NCBI RefSeq assembly: GCF_025655475.1
Contig: NZ_JAHTIK010000001.1
Location: 7,424,315 to 7,488,314, forward strand
Origin: Kitasatospora sp. DSM 101779
GTDB taxonomy: Bacteria > Actinomycetota > Actinomycetes > Streptomycetales > Streptomycetaceae
Direction of reading: 5' to 3'
Length of the DNA stretch: 64,000 bases
In this document: piece by piece, positions 1 to 9,197 of the stretch
Layout: the number at the start of each line of letters is the position of its first letter
How positions within the stretch are numbered: the stretch's first letter is position 1
Program-made: the position numbers and the translations under genes
The notes under the pieces: model-generated
Databases searched by the model: none
Seen by the model: the letters and a program-made list of their open reading frames with translations, nothing else
What the model was told of the DNA's origin: nothing

Positions 1-669
1 GCCGCGATCTACCGTTTCCACCCGCTGTTCGCCGAGACCGCGCCGCCGCTGCTGGACGGCACCGCGGCCGGCCCCGGGCCGAGCCTGGAGGGAGGCGACG
101 TCCACGTCCTCGCCCCCGGGGTGGTCATGGTCGGCATGGGTGAGCGCACCACCGCCCAGGCGGTCGAGCAACTGGCCCAGAACCTCTTCCTGTTCGGTGC
201 CGCGCACCGGCTGATCGCCGTACGGCTGCCGGAGAGCCGGGCGTTCATGCACCTCGACACCGTTCTGACGATGATCGACCGGGACACCTTCGCCGTCCAC
301 CCCGGCCTGGCCGACCGGCTGCGTTCGTGGACCCTCACCCCCGCCCCCGAACGGCCCAGCGGCTTCGAGGTCACCCCGGACGCCGACCTGGCGGCCTCCC
401 TCGCCGAGTCCCTCGGCATGGACAAGGTCCGCCTCCTCTCCGCCGAGCAGGACGCCCGGGCCGCCGAGCGCGAGCAGTGGGACGACGGCAGCAACTTCCT
501 CGCCCTCGAACCCGGCGTCGTCGTCGGCTACGAGCGCAACACCACCACCAACACCCACCTGCGCAAGCAGGGCATCGAGATCGTCACCATCGCCGGCTCC
601 GAGCTCGGCCGTGGCCGGGGCGGCCCCCGATGCATGAGCTGCCCGATCCAGCGCGACCCCGTCGCCTGA
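1..669 (+). CDS. arcA: Arginine deiminase, C-terminal part (cut by window start)
   Basis: The reading frame is open from base 1, so only the last 222 residues of a roughly 410-residue enzyme are present. It hydrolyses arginine to citrulline and ammonia, the first step of the fermentative arginine deiminase pathway. Family hallmarks are visible: the catalytic His/Asp segment [14 protein letters not shown], the LEGGDV segment, and the C-terminal nucleophile Cys in [13 protein letters not shown] just before the stop. It is followed after 23 bases by ornithine carbamoyltransferase and then carbamate kinase, which fixes the pathway assignment. The promoter lies outside the window. Identification is firm; only the N-terminus is unknown. 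Confidence 0.95.
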   Translation, partial: AAIYRFHPLFAETAPPLLDGTAAGPGPSLEGGDVHVLAPGVVMVGMGERTTAQAVEQLAQNLFLFGAAHRLIAVRLPESRAFMHLDTVLTMIDRDTFAVHPGLADRLRSWTLTPAPERPSGFEVTPDADLAASLAESLGMDKVRLLSAEQDARAAEREQWDDGSNFLALEPGVVVGYERNTTTNTHLRKQGIEIVTIAGSELGRGRGGPRCMSCPIQRDPVA

Positions 670-692
670 CCCGTCCGGAGGACGAATCCGCC

Positions 693-1697
693 ATGACCGT
701 CAACCTGAACGGCCGCCACTACCTACGCGAGTTCGACTTCACCGCGGCCGAGATCCACCGCCTGCTCGACCTCGCCGCCGAGCTGAAGGCCGCCAAGCGG
801 AGCGGCACCGAAGTCCCGCGGCTGACCGGCCGCCGTCTCGCGCTGATCTTCGAGAAGAACTCCACCCGGACCCGCTGCGCCTTCGAGGTCGCCGCGGCCG
901 ACCAGGGTGCCACCACCACCTACCTCGGCCCCGACAGCTCCCACATCGGCCACAAGGAGTCCGTCGCCGACACCGCCCGCGTGCTCGGCCGGATGTACGA
1001 CGGCATCGAGTACCGCGGCTTCGCCCGGGCCACCGTCACCGGACTCGCCGCGCACGCCGGCGTCCCCGTGTACAACGGCCTCACGGACGAGTGCCACCCC
1101 ACCCAGAGCCTGTGCGACGTCTTCACCATGCGCGAGCACAGCGGCAGGCCGCTGGAGCAGATCTCCTTCTGCTACCTCGGCGACGCACGCAACAACACCG
1201 CCAACTCGCTGATGGCGATGGGCAGTCTGCTCGGGCTGGACGTGCGCGTCGCCGCGCCGCGCGAACTGTGGCCGGATCCGTCCCTGGTAGCGGAGTGCCT
1301 GCTGCGCGGCCGGGACAGCGGCGCCCGGCTCACCCTCACCGAGGAGGTCGACGAGGCCGTGCGCGGCGCGGACTACCTCTACACCGACGTCTGGGTCTCG
1401 ATGGGCGAGGACCACGGCCGGTGGAAGGAGCGCATCGACCTGCTGCTGCCGTACCAGGTCAACGCCCGGACGATGGCCGCGACCGGCAACCCAGACACGG
1501 CATTCCTGCACTGCCTGCCCGCCCTGCACGACCTCGGCACCGACCTCGGCGCCGAACTCGCCGAGCAGCACGGACTGGACGGCCTCGAAGTCACCGACGA
1601 GGTGTTCGAGTCGCCGGCGTCGCTGGTCTTCGAGCAGGCCGAGAACCGGATGCACACCATCAAGGCGATCCTCGTCGCCACCCTCGGGAGGGACTGA
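693..1697 (+). CDS. arcB: Ornithine carbamoyltransferase (catabolic, arc operon)
   Basis: A 334-residue enzyme interconverting citrulline plus phosphate and ornithine plus carbamoyl phosphate. The carbamoyl-phosphate loop STRTRCAFE, the ECHPTQ motif and the FLHCLPA ornithine-binding motif are all present, and the length is normal for the family. I chose the ATG at 693 because it is preceded by CCGGAGGACG and gives the usual short N-terminus ([16 protein letters not shown]); longer in-frame extensions run through arcA. Its position between arginine deiminase and carbamate kinase argues for the catabolic role, although sequence alone does not separate catabolic from biosynthetic enzymes. Confidence 0.95.
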   Translation: MTVNLNGRHYLREFDFTAAEIHRLLDLAAELKAAKRSGTEVPRLTGRRLALIFEKNSTRTRCAFEVAAADQGATTTYLGPDSSHIGHKESVADTARVLGRMYDGIEYRGFARATVTGLAAHAGVPVYNGLTDECHPTQSLCDVFTMREHSGRPLEQISFCYLGDARNNTANSLMAMGSLLGLDVRVAAPRELWPDPSLVAECLLRGRDSGARLTLTEEVDEAVRGADYLYTDVWVSMGEDHGRWKERIDLLLPYQVNARTMAATGNPDTAFLHCLPALHDLGTDLGAELAEQHGLDGLEVTDEVFESPASLVFEQAENRMHTIKAILVATLGRD

Positions 1698-1699
1698 CC

Positions 1700-2674
1700 G
1701 TGCACATCGTCGCCGCCCTCGGCGGAAACGCCCTGCTCCGGCGCGGGGAGCACCCCGACGCCGCCGTCCAGCAGCAGCACGTCCACGACGCCGCCCGGTC
1801 GCTCGCCGAACTCGTCCTCGCCGGGCACGAGGTGGTGATCACCCACGGCAACGGTCCGCAGGTCGGCCTGCTCGCCGCCGAGAGCGAGGCCGACCCGGCG
1901 CTGGCCGCGCCCTACCCGCTGGACGTCGTCGGAGCCGAGACCCAGGGCATGATCGGTACCCTGCTCGCCCGCGAGCTCGGGTCCCGCCTGCCCGGACGGG
2001 CCGTGGCCGCGCTGATCACCCACACCGAGGTCGACCCGCACGATCCGGCGCTCGGGCGGCCGGACAAGTTCGTCGGAGGACACCTCACGGACCGCCAGGC
2101 CCGGCTCATGGAGGCCGAACGCGGCTGGACCACGGCGCGTGACGGCGACCGTCTGCGCCGCACCGTGCCCTCGCCGCGGCCCGTCGCGATCACCGAAATG
2201 CCGGCGATCCGCGCCCTGCTCGCCACCGGCACCGTGGTCATCGCCGCCGGAGGCGGCGGCATTCCGGTCGTCCGCGACCCGGACACCGGGCGCGTCCGCG
2301 GCGTCGAGGCCGTGGTCGACAAGGACCTCACCGCCGCCCTGCTCGCCGAACTGCTCGACGCGGACGCCCTGCTGATCCTCACCGACGTCACCCACGTGTT
2401 CACCCGCTTCGGCGCCGCCCACCCCGGTCCGATCACCGATGTCACCCCCGACGGGCTGCGTGAACTCGACCTGCCCGCAGGCTCGATGCGGCCCAAGGCC
2501 GAGGCCGCGGCCGCCTTCGCCGAGACCGCCGGGCGGGTCGCCGTGATCGGACCGCTGGACGACGCCCTCGGCGCACTCCTCGGCACCACCGGCACCACCG
2601 TCCGTCCGCGGCTGCCCGGCCCGGCCGCCCCGGGGCCGGCAGCCCGCCCGCCGGCGCCCCGAACCGCAGTCTGA
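1700..2674 (+). CDS. arcC: Carbamate kinase
   Basis: A 324-residue enzyme that transfers the carbamoyl phosphate group to ADP, giving ATP, ammonia and CO2, the energy-yielding last step of arginine fermentation. Amino-acid-kinase family motifs are clear: the N-terminal ALGGNALL, THGNGPQVG, the AAGGGGIPV segment and VVDKDLTAALLA. It starts with GTG only two bases after the arcB stop, so translation is probably coupled. The C-terminal tail is Pro/Ala-rich and unlikely to be catalytic. Confidence 0.95.
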   Translation: MHIVAALGGNALLRRGEHPDAAVQQQHVHDAARSLAELVLAGHEVVITHGNGPQVGLLAAESEADPALAAPYPLDVVGAETQGMIGTLLARELGSRLPGRAVAALITHTEVDPHDPALGRPDKFVGGHLTDRQARLMEAERGWTTARDGDRLRRTVPSPRPVAITEMPAIRALLATGTVVIAAGGGGIPVVRDPDTGRVRGVEAVVDKDLTAALLAELLDADALLILTDVTHVFTRFGAAHPGPITDVTPDGLRELDLPAGSMRPKAEAAAAFAETAGRVAVIGPLDDALGALLGTTGTTVRPRLPGPAAPGPAARPPAPRTAV

Positions 2675-2696
2675 ACCCACCACGAAGGGAACCCCG

Positions 2697-3482
2697 ATGA
2701 ACCGTCTGCAGACCCGCCCCGCCACCGGCGTCCGGGTGGAGACCCGCGGCGAGGTCACCCTCGCCGCGCCCGACTACGCCCGCACGAAGCTGCTCGCCGT
2801 GCTGGAGCGGCTGGACGAGCCCGTCCTCGCCGCCCGGGTGAAGCTCACCCAGGAGCCCAACCGCGCGGTGGCCGAGCCCTCCCGCGCCCAGGCCGTGGTC
2901 GACCTCAACGGCAGGCCCGTACGGGCCCACGTGGCGGCCGCCACCATGCAGGAGGCGATCGACCTGCTCCAGGACCGGCTGAACGCGCGGATCGCCCGCG
3001 TCCGCCGTCACCACGAGCACCACCGCCACCACGGGACGGCCCCGGATGCCGGGACCGACGGCACCGGCCACGGGCCCCGCCCGCAGCGGGCCGCCCGGAG
3101 CACCGGGGACCGCCGGATCGTGCGGCACACGTCCTACAGCCCGGCGCGGCAGACCCCCTGGGAGGCGGTGCTCGAACTGGAGGCGATGGACTACGACTTC
3201 CACCTGTTCACGGACGCGGCGGGCGGCGGCGACAGTGTGGTCCACCGGGACGCCGCCGACGGCGGGTACCGGCTGGCCACGGCCGGTCCCCGGGCCGATC
3301 AGGTCCCGGGCCTGCCGGCGAGCACCGTGGGCGCGCCGGAACTCACGGTCGCGGACGCGGTCGAGCGCCTCGATCTGAGCGGTCTGCCCTTCGTGTTCTT
3401 CACCGACGCCGAGACCGGTCGCGGCAACGTGCTCTACCACCGCCACGACGGCCACTACGGCCTGATCACCCCCGTGCGGTAG
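2697..3482 (+). CDS. Ribosome hibernation factor, RafH/HPF-like with two C-terminal domains
   Basis: A 261-residue protein. Residues about 5-105 look like the S30AE/HPF ribosome-binding fold ([20 protein letters not shown] through a helix ending in [13 protein letters not shown]). A His-rich linker of about 30 residues follows. Then come two consecutive HPF C-terminal dimerisation-type modules: one around [19 protein letters not shown] and one at the very end around [19 protein letters not shown]. Ordinary long HPFs carry one such module. Two are typical of the mycobacterial hypoxia factor RafH (Rv0079/MSMEG_3935). It probably binds 70S ribosomes or 30S subunits in stasis. It is 22 bases behind arcC, preceded by GAAGGGA, so it is co-transcribed with arginine fermentation genes. 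Confidence 0.85.
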   Translation: MNRLQTRPATGVRVETRGEVTLAAPDYARTKLLAVLERLDEPVLAARVKLTQEPNRAVAEPSRAQAVVDLNGRPVRAHVAAATMQEAIDLLQDRLNARIARVRRHHEHHRHHGTAPDAGTDGTGHGPRPQRAARSTGDRRIVRHTSYSPARQTPWEAVLELEAMDYDFHLFTDAAGGGDSVVHRDAADGGYRLATAGPRADQVPGLPASTVGAPELTVADAVERLDLSGLPFVFFTDAETGRGNVLYHRHDGHYGLITPVR

Positions 3483-3528
3483 GGACGGGCGGAACCGGGG
3501 CCGCGGGGGGCCGGCCGGGACGGAACGC

Positions 3529-3563
3529 GGAACCGGGGCGGCGTGGGGGCCGTGCCCGGTTCC
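3529..3563 (+). terminator. Probable terminator of the arc operon
   Basis: GGAACCGGG (3529-3537) pairs with CCCGGTTCC (3555-3563), 47 bases after the hibernation factor stop. There is no T-tract, as is common in actinobacteria. Confidence 0.5.
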
Positions 3564-3801
3564 GGCGCGTCTCCGCGGCGCAGCCGGCCCGGCCGTTCCT
3601 ACGCGGCCGCCGGCGCGGCGATCCCGCCGTGACCGGATACGCCCCCGTGGTGCATCCACGGTCGATCACGCCTACTCCCGCTCGTCGGGCCGTCCTGCGG
3701 CGGTCGGCCGGCACCCGTGGGCGACCGGCACCCGGATGGTGCCGTGCGGCCCCGCAGTCGTGCCCGCCGGGGCCGCAGGTCCCGGCCCGGATCCGGTTCC
3801 G

Positions 3802-3817
3802 GGGCCCGATCGGCCCT
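3802..3817. promoter_or_regulatory. DevR/OsdR-type box upstream of phosphoketolase
   Basis: GGGCCCGATCGGCCCT, one of the 13 related palindromes in the window; it ends 83 bases before the phosphoketolase ATG. The name is inferred from the accompanying gene set. Confidence 0.65.
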
Positions 3818-3900
3818 GTGCCCGGCCGGTCGCAGCAGGTGACGATGGCCCGGGCCGCCGCCCGGCGGCCGTCCGGACCGATGCCGAGGAGGCAGCCGAC

Positions 3901-6285
3901 ATGCCCACGACCCCGAGCCCGGTGCCCGGCCCCCTGTCCGAGGAGGAGCTGCGGTCGCTCGACGCCCACTGGCGGGCCGCCAACTACCTCGCCGTGGGAC
4001 AGATCTACCTGATGGCCAACCCGCTGCTGCGCGAGCCGCTGCGCCCCGAGCACATCAAACCGCGGCTGCTGGGGCACTGGGGCACCTCGCCGGGACTGAA
4101 CCTGGTGCACACCCACCTCAACCGGGTCGTCAGGAACCGCGACCTGGACGCGATCTGCGTGTGGGGCCCCGGACACGGCGGCCCGGCCGTGCTGGCGAAC
4201 TCGTGGCTGGACGGCAGCTACTCCGAGACCTACCCGGACGTGAGCCGGGACGAGGCGGGCATGGCCCGGCTGTTCCGTCAGTTCTCCTTCCCCGGTGGAG
4301 TGCCGAGCCATGTCGCGCCGGAGACCCCGGGCTCGATCCACGAGGGCGGCGAACTCGGCTACGCGCTCTCACACGCGTACGGCGCGGCCTTCGACAGCCC
4401 TGGGCTGCTGGTCGCCTGCGTGATCGGCGACGGCGAGGCCGAAACAGGCCCGCTGGCCGCGTCCTGGCACGGCAACAAGTTCCTCGACCCGATGCACGAC
4501 GGTGCGGTGCTGCCGATCCTGCACCTGAACGGCTACAAGATCGCCAACCCGACGGTGCTGTCCCGGCTGCCCGAGGGCGAACTCGACGCCCTGCTGCGCG
4601 GCTACGGCCACCTCCCGCTGTACGTCACCGGCACCGACCCGGCGGCCGTCCACCGGGCGATGGCCGAGGCCATGGACACCGCCCTGGACCGGATCGCCGC
4701 GATCCAGTACGAGGCCCGCACCGACGGGTCCACCCGGCGCCCGCACTGGCCGCTGATCGTGCTGCGCACCCCGAAGGGATGGACCGGCCCGGCCGAGGTC
4801 GACGGCCTGCCGGTGGAGGGTACCTGGCGGGCCCACCAGGTACCGCTCGACCAGGTCCGGGACAACCCCGGCCACCTCGCCCAGCTGGAGGCCTGGCTGC
4901 GCTCCTACCGTCCCCGGGAACTCTTCGACGAGCACGGCAGGCCGGCCGCCGACGTGCTGGCCTGCATACCCGACGGCACCCGCCGGCTCGGGGCCAACCC
5001 GCACGCCAACGGCGGCCTGCTACTGCGCGACCTGCCGCTGCCGGACCTGGACCGCTACGCGGTTCCGGTGGACAAGCCGGGCAGCACCCGGCACGAACCC
5101 ACCCACGTCCTGGGCGGTCTGCTCGCCGATCTGATGGCTGCCACCGCCGACCGCCGCGACTTCCGCCTGGTCGGCCCGGACGAGACCGCCTCCAACCGGC
5201 TCCAGGCCGTCTACACCGTCACCGGCAAGGCCTGGCAGGCCGACACCCTGCCCGTCGACGAACACCTCGCCCGGGACGGCCGGGTCATGGAGATCCTCTC
5301 CGAACACACCTGCCAGGGCTGGCTGGAGGGCTACCTGCTCACCGGACGCCACGGCCTGTTCTCCTGCTACGAGGCGTTCGTCCACATCGTCGACTCGATG
5401 GTGAACCAGCACATCAAGTGGCTGCGCACCACCCGCGCCCTGCCCTGGCGGGCGCCGATCGCCTCGCTCAACTACCTGCTCACCTCGCACGTCTGGCGCC
5501 AGGACCACAACGGCTTCTCCCACCAGGACCCGGGCTTCGTCGACCACGTCCTCAACAAGAGCCCCGAGGCCGTCCGGGTCTACTTCCCGCCGGACGCCAA
5601 CACCCTGCTCGCCACCGCCGACCACGTCCTGCGCAGCCGCGACCACGTCAACGTCGTCGTGGCCGGCAAGCAGCCCTGCTTCGACTGGCTCACGCTCGAC
5701 GAGGCCCGCGTCCACTGCGCCCGCGGCGCCGGGATCTGGGAGTGGGCGGGCACCGACGACGGCGGCCGCGAACCCGATGTCGTGCTGGCCTGCGCCGGCG
5801 ACGTGCCCACCCAGGAGATCGTGGCCGCGGCCGGCCTGCTGCGCCGTGACCTGCCCGACCTGGCCGTGCGGGTGGTGAACGTCGTGGACCTGGCCCGGCT
5901 GATGCCAGCCGAGGAGCATCCGCACGGCATGCCGGACGCCGAGTTCGACGCCCTCTTCACACGCGACCGGCCGGTGGTCTTCGCGTACCACGGCTACCCG
6001 TGGCTGATCCACCGCCTCGCCTACCGCCGGGCCGTCCACCCCCGGCTCCACGTGCGCGGCTACAAGGAGTCCGGCACCACGACCACTCCGTTCGACATGG
6101 TCGTCCGCAACGACCTCGACCGCTACCGGCTGGTCATGGACGTCATCGACCGCGTTCCCGGCCTCGCCGTCCGGGCCGCCGCCGTGCGGCAGGAGATGGC
6201 CGACCGGCGGACCCGCCACCACGCCTGGATCCGCGAACACGGCACCGACCTGCGCGAGGTCGCCGACTGGACCTGGAGCAGCTGA
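3901..6285 (+). CDS. xfp: Phosphoketolase (xylulose-5-P/fructose-6-P)
   Basis: A 794-residue thiamine-diphosphate enzyme cleaving xylulose 5-phosphate and/or fructose 6-phosphate with phosphate to acetyl phosphate, a route to ATP without respiration. Diagnostic segments include [30 protein letters not shown], the ThDP-binding region [21 protein letters not shown] and the C-terminal [10 protein letters not shown] and [15 protein letters not shown]. Length matches the family. The ATG at 3901 follows GAGGCAGCC and a palindromic box. In-frame upstream extension (from 3736) is compositionally intergenic. The sequence does not decide between Xpk and Xfp specificity. Confidence 0.95.
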   Translation: MPTTPSPVPGPLSEEELRSLDAHWRAANYLAVGQIYLMANPLLREPLRPEHIKPRLLGHWGTSPGLNLVHTHLNRVVRNRDLDAICVWGPGHGGPAVLANSWLDGSYSETYPDVSRDEAGMARLFRQFSFPGGVPSHVAPETPGSIHEGGELGYALSHAYGAAFDSPGLLVACVIGDGEAETGPLAASWHGNKFLDPMHDGAVLPILHLNGYKIANPTVLSRLPEGELDALLRGYGHLPLYVTGTDPAAVHRAMAEAMDTALDRIAAIQYEARTDGSTRRPHWPLIVLRTPKGWTGPAEVDGLPVEGTWRAHQVPLDQVRDNPGHLAQLEAWLRSYRPRELFDEHGRPAADVLACIPDGTRRLGANPHANGGLLLRDLPLPDLDRYAVPVDKPGSTRHEPTHVLGGLLADLMAATADRRDFRLVGPDETASNRLQAVYTVTGKAWQADTLPVDEHLARDGRVMEILSEHTCQGWLEGYLLTGRHGLFSCYEAFVHIVDSMVNQHIKWLRTTRALPWRAPIASLNYLLTSHVWRQDHNGFSHQDPGFVDHVLNKSPEAVRVYFPPDANTLLATADHVLRSRDHVNVVVAGKQPCFDWLTLDEARVHCARGAGIWEWAGTDDGGREPDVVLACAGDVPTQEIVAAAGLLRRDLPDLAVRVVNVVDLARLMPAEEHPHGMPDAEFDALFTRDRPVVFAYHGYPWLIHRLAYRRAVHPRLHVRGYKESGTTTTPFDMVVRNDLDRYRLVMDVIDRVPGLAVRAAAVRQEMADRRTRHHAWIREHGTDLREVADWTWSS

Positions 6286-6367
6286 CCCGGTATCAGCACC
6301 CCTGGTACCGGGGGGGCGAAGAATGGCACGGACCCGCCGCCGGCCGTGGCACTGCAGCCCCGGACCC

Positions 6368-6383
6368 GGGACCTTCGGGCCCC
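6368..6383. promoter_or_regulatory. DevR/OsdR-type box upstream of USP
   Basis: GGGACCTTCGGGCCCC, 113 bases before the USP start. The left half GGGACC resembles the mycobacterial DosR half-site GGGACT more than most copies do. Confidence 0.6.
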
Positions 6384-6496
6384 GTCCGGGGCTGCCCGGC
6401 CCCTGTGGCCGGCGGCTGCCCGCCGAGAAGCTGTCCTGCGGGGACGAGGTTGCGGGCACCGGTGCCGCGCGACACCCAACGAAGGAGGTTGTGATC

Positions 6497-7354
6497 ATGA
6501 CTCAGTCCGTGGTGGTGGGGGTCGACGGTTCCGCGGAGAGCTCGGCGGCGGCCGAGTGGGCGGCCCGGCAGGCCCGGCGCAGCGGCCGGGCGCTGCGGAT
6601 GGTCCACGCCGGGGGACCGGAGGCCCCGCTCGCGGAGCAGCCCGGAGACCCGGCCGAGCCGCTGCCGGAGCCGGTCCGTGTGCTGCGCGACCGACTCCTG
6701 GACACCCTGCCCGACCTGGAGATCCACTGCGAGCACGTGCCCGGGAGCCCGGCCCACGCGCTCGTTGCCGCGGGGGAGCGCGAGGGGCTGCTGGTGCTGG
6801 GCTCGCGCGGTCGGGGCGGGTTCGCGGGGCTGCTCGTCGGGTCGGTGGCAGTGCGGGCGGCGACGCTCGCCGCCTGCCCGGTGGTCCTCGTGCGGCCGGG
6901 TGCGGAGGGCCGCGGTGCGAGCGGCGACGTGGTGGTCGGCGTGGAGGGCGGACGGCCCTGCGACGAGGTCCTGGCCTTCGCCTTCGAGCAGGCGGCCGAG
7001 CTCGGCACCGGTCTGCGGGCGCTGGAGAGCCTGACCGTGCCCGCCGGGCCCTACGTGACGGACGCTCCGATGGCCCAGCCGGAGATCAGGGAGTCGATGG
7101 CCGAGGCCGAGACGCTGCGGCTCCGGGACGCGCTCGCGCGCTGGCGGGAGAAGTACCCCGAGGTCGGGGCCGAGGCCGAGGTGACCGGCTGGCCGGCCGG
7201 GCGTGCCCTGGTGGAGGCGTCGCGGTCGGCCGCCCTGGTGGTGGTCGGCCGCCGGACACCGCGGCTGCTCCCCGCGGCCCCGCGGCTCGGCGGCACCGCA
7301 CACGCCGTCCTGCACCACGCCCACGGCCCGGTCGCCGTCGTGCCGCACGCGTGA
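6497..7354 (+). CDS. Universal stress protein, two-domain
   Basis: A 285-residue tandem USP. The first domain opens with [22 protein letters not shown] and ends with the ATP-binding signature GSRGRGGFAGLLVGS (G-2x-G-9x-G-S). The second begins near VVVGVEGGRPCDEVLAFAF, and its glycine motif is degenerate (GRRTPRLLPAAPRLGG). This layout matches mycobacterial dormancy USPs such as Rv2623, which bind ATP and slow growth; that function is inferred. The ribosome site GGAGG sits 9 bases before the ATG. It has its own palindromic box and a downstream hairpin, so it is probably monocistronic. Confidence 0.9.
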   Translation: MTQSVVVGVDGSAESSAAAEWAARQARRSGRALRMVHAGGPEAPLAEQPGDPAEPLPEPVRVLRDRLLDTLPDLEIHCEHVPGSPAHALVAAGEREGLLVLGSRGRGGFAGLLVGSVAVRAATLAACPVVLVRPGAEGRGASGDVVVGVEGGRPCDEVLAFAFEQAAELGTGLRALESLTVPAGPYVTDAPMAQPEIRESMAEAETLRLRDALARWREKYPEVGAEAEVTGWPAGRALVEASRSAALVVVGRRTPRLLPAAPRLGGTAHAVLHHAHGPVAVVPHA

Positions 7355-7931
7355 GCACACCCGCGCGCCCGCACATCCGCGTGCCCGCGCGCCCGTTTCC
7401 CGTGGCCCGGGCCGTCCGGCGGTCCGGGCCACGGCCGCGTCCGCCGGGGCCGGACGAGGACGGGGCCCTCGGCGCCTCGGTGCCGCGTCCCGCACGAGGC
7501 CGGTCCGAGAGGCGGCCGGCCCCGCAGTGTCCCGCCGCCCGTCCCGGAGAGCCCGCGGAGGGCTGAAGGCCCCGCTCCCAGGTGCCCCTCCGGCCCTTCG
7601 CCGCCGGGCCCCGCTCGGCGGAAGGCGGAGACGACCGTGAGGGGAGGGAGGAACACCGCGGGCGCCTTCTGCGCCGACTACCTCGCCGGTCGCACCGCCG
7701 ACCCCGGCTGGGCCGAGCGCATCGTGGCGGCCCTGCTCCGACCCGGAGCACACACGTCCTCGTCCGCGAGCCGAAGAGCCCCGGCGGCCGGAATCCGGCC
7801 CCGCGGGCCCTGACGCCGGTCGGGCGGCAGTCCCCGCCCGCCGGCCGCGCGATTTCCGGCGACCACCGCCCGTGCACGGTCACACGTGCCGGAAGCGCGA
7901 CCGGCCGCGCACGACCGACGCGGCGCAGGCC
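7355..7931. other. Intergenic region after USP
   Basis: About 580 bases with a terminator at its start. A GTG-started frame at 7637-7813 (58 codons, containing FCADYLAGRTADPGWAERIV) is the only one with protein-like composition. I do not recognise it and do not call it a gene; it could be a fragment. Confidence 0.4.
7402..7432 (+). terminator. Terminator of the USP gene
   Basis: GTGGCCCGG (7402-7410) pairs perfectly with CCGGGCCAC (7424-7432), 48 bases after the USP stop. Confidence 0.6.
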
Positions 7932-8186
7932 TCAGTCGGCGAAGGTGTGGAGCACACCGGCCACCCGCTCGTCGTGCCCGGGATGCTCGAACCCGGGATG
8001 CTCGAAGTGGTGCAGCTGGGTGTCCGGGCCGGGGAAGAACATGGACACCCGGCCGCTCTCCGACCAGCGCACGTCCCAGGGCGGGCTGCCGTCCGGATGG
8101 TGCAGCGCCACGATCTCGCCGTCACGCCGTGCGGCGCCGGGCCGGGTGGCGTTCACGATGACCCGGTCCCCGATGTCGGCCTTCAT
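7932..8186 (-). CDS. DUF1918 domain protein
   Basis: An 84-residue protein starting MKADIGDRVIVNATRPGAARRDGEI and continuing with the family features PPWDVRWSESGRVSMFFPGPD. The size and the short beta-rich SH3-like pattern fit DUF1918, an actinobacterial family of unknown function. The C-terminal 20 residues are His/Glu-rich (HHFEHPGFEHPGHDE), which could bind metal, though that is only a suggestion. It is convergent with nothing and diverges from the ABC exporter. Confidence 0.8.
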   Translation of the reverse strand: MKADIGDRVIVNATRPGAARRDGEIVALHHPDGSPPWDVRWSESGRVSMFFPGPDTQLHHFEHPGFEHPGHDERVAGVLHTFAD

Positions 8187-8330
8187 GACGGGCCTCCGTC
8201 CTCGCGCGGCCCCCGCGGTGTCCTCCAACCTCCGGGCGTGCCCGGGCCCCTCCTCGGCTCCACACCAACAGGAGTCCGCCGACGACACCAGGGCCAGGTG
8301 GGCCCTCCGCCCGGGCCGAATGGCCTCGCC

Positions 8331-8376
8331 GGCCGACGGGCCCGTCCGCCCCCGGCCGACAGGCCCGTCCGCCCCC
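8331..8376. repeat. Tandem 23-bp repeat (two copies)
   Basis: Two adjacent 23-base units, 8331-8353 and 8354-8376, differ at one base (GGCCGACGGG versus GGCCGACAGG, each followed by CCCGTCCGCCCCC). Each contains a GGCCGAC core. Together with CGGGCCGAATGGCC just upstream and the box just downstream, they make a GGCC-rich regulatory cluster. Confidence 0.7.
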
Positions 8377-8383
8377 GGGCGCC

Positions 8384-8399
8384 GGGGCCGGTCGGCACT
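8384..8399. promoter_or_regulatory. DevR/OsdR-type box upstream of ABC exporter
   Basis: GGGGCCGGTCGGCACT. The left half is canonical and the right half has one deviation (GCACT for GCCCT). It lies 64 bases before the ATPase ATG. Confidence 0.5.
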
Positions 8400-8463
8400 T
8401 GGGGCGGGGCGGTTCCCGGACGAGGCTCGGAGTCGGGGACCGCCCCGCACCGAGGAGACGGCC

Positions 8464-9195
8464 ATGGCCACCCTGACGAGCGACGCGACGCAGCCGCTGC
8501 TGGCCGCCACCGGTGTCCGCAAGGTCTACCGGACGGGCACCGTCGAGGTGACGGCGCTGCGGGACCTCGACCTCACCGTCCTGCCCGGTGAACTCGTCGG
8601 CGTGATGGGCCCGTCGGGCTCGGGCAAGACCACCCTGCTCAACTGCCTCTCCGGGCTGGACGACATCGACGCGGGCCGGGTCGAGGTCGACGGCCGCGAC
8701 CTGTTCGCCATGTCGGACGGCGAACGCACCGAGCACCGCGCCCGCGCGATGGGCTTCGTCTTCCAGGCCTTCAACCTGATCCCGGTCTTCTCCGCCGCCG
8801 AGAACGTCGAACTCCCGCTGCTGCTCACCGGCACCGCACCGCGCGAGGCCCGAGCCCGTGCCGTAGCCATGCTGGAACGGGTCGGCCTCGGCCACCGGAC
8901 GACGCACCGGCCCAGCGAACTCTCCGGCGGTGAACAGCAGCGCGTCACCATCGCCCGCGCCCTCGTCGCCCGCCCCGCCGTGGTGTGGGCGGACGAGCCC
9001 ACCGGCAACCTCGACAGCACCATGGCCGCCCAGGTGATGGACCTGCTGCACACCCTCAACCGCGACGAGGGCCAGACCATCGTGCTGGTCACCCACGACG
9101 AGGCCATCGGCGCCCGGCTGCCCCGCGTCATCCGGATGCGCGACGGGCGGCTGGTCTCCGACACCCGCCAACCCGAGCTGCAGGCGGCGGGCTGA
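8464..9195 (+). CDS. ABC transporter ATP-binding protein (MacB/LolD type)
   Basis: A 243-residue nucleotide-binding subunit. It has Walker A GPSGSGKTT, Q-loop region FVFQAFNLIPVFSAAENVELPL, signature LSGGEQQR, Walker B VVWADEPTG and H-loop VTHDEA. The FQAFNLIP/ENVELPLLL pattern is that of the MacB/LolD/FtsE-like class, which powers mechanotransmission or lipoprotein/antibiotic export rather than import. It ends two bases before the start of a large FtsX-fold permease, its partner. The ATG at 8464 follows CGAGGAGACG. Confidence 0.92.
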   Translation: MATLTSDATQPLLAATGVRKVYRTGTVEVTALRDLDLTVLPGELVGVMGPSGSGKTTLLNCLSGLDDIDAGRVEVDGRDLFAMSDGERTEHRARAMGFVFQAFNLIPVFSAAENVELPLLLTGTAPREARARAVAMLERVGLGHRTTHRPSELSGGEQQRVTIARALVARPAVVWADEPTGNLDSTMAAQVMDLLHTLNRDEGQTIVLVTHDEAIGARLPRVIRMRDGRLVSDTRQPELQAAG

Positions 9196-9197
9196 GC

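Larger units (their letters stand above)
3483..3900. other. Intergenic region between the hibernation factor and phosphoketolase
   Basis: 418 bases without a convincing gene. It holds a GC-rich hairpin shortly after the hibernation factor stop and a copy of the 16-bp palindrome at 3802-3817. Open frames here are extensions of the phosphoketolase frame or antisense shadows with no family resemblance. Confidence 0.6.

Noticed and set aside
7637-7813. 58-codon GTG-started frame after the first USP
   Set aside because: Weak ribosome site, no recognised family and a low-complexity C-terminus; mentioned only as a possible fragment.
8331-8376. Possible attachment-site duplication
   Set aside because: The two 23-bp copies are immediately adjacent with no integrase or element between them; regulatory or slippage origin fits better.
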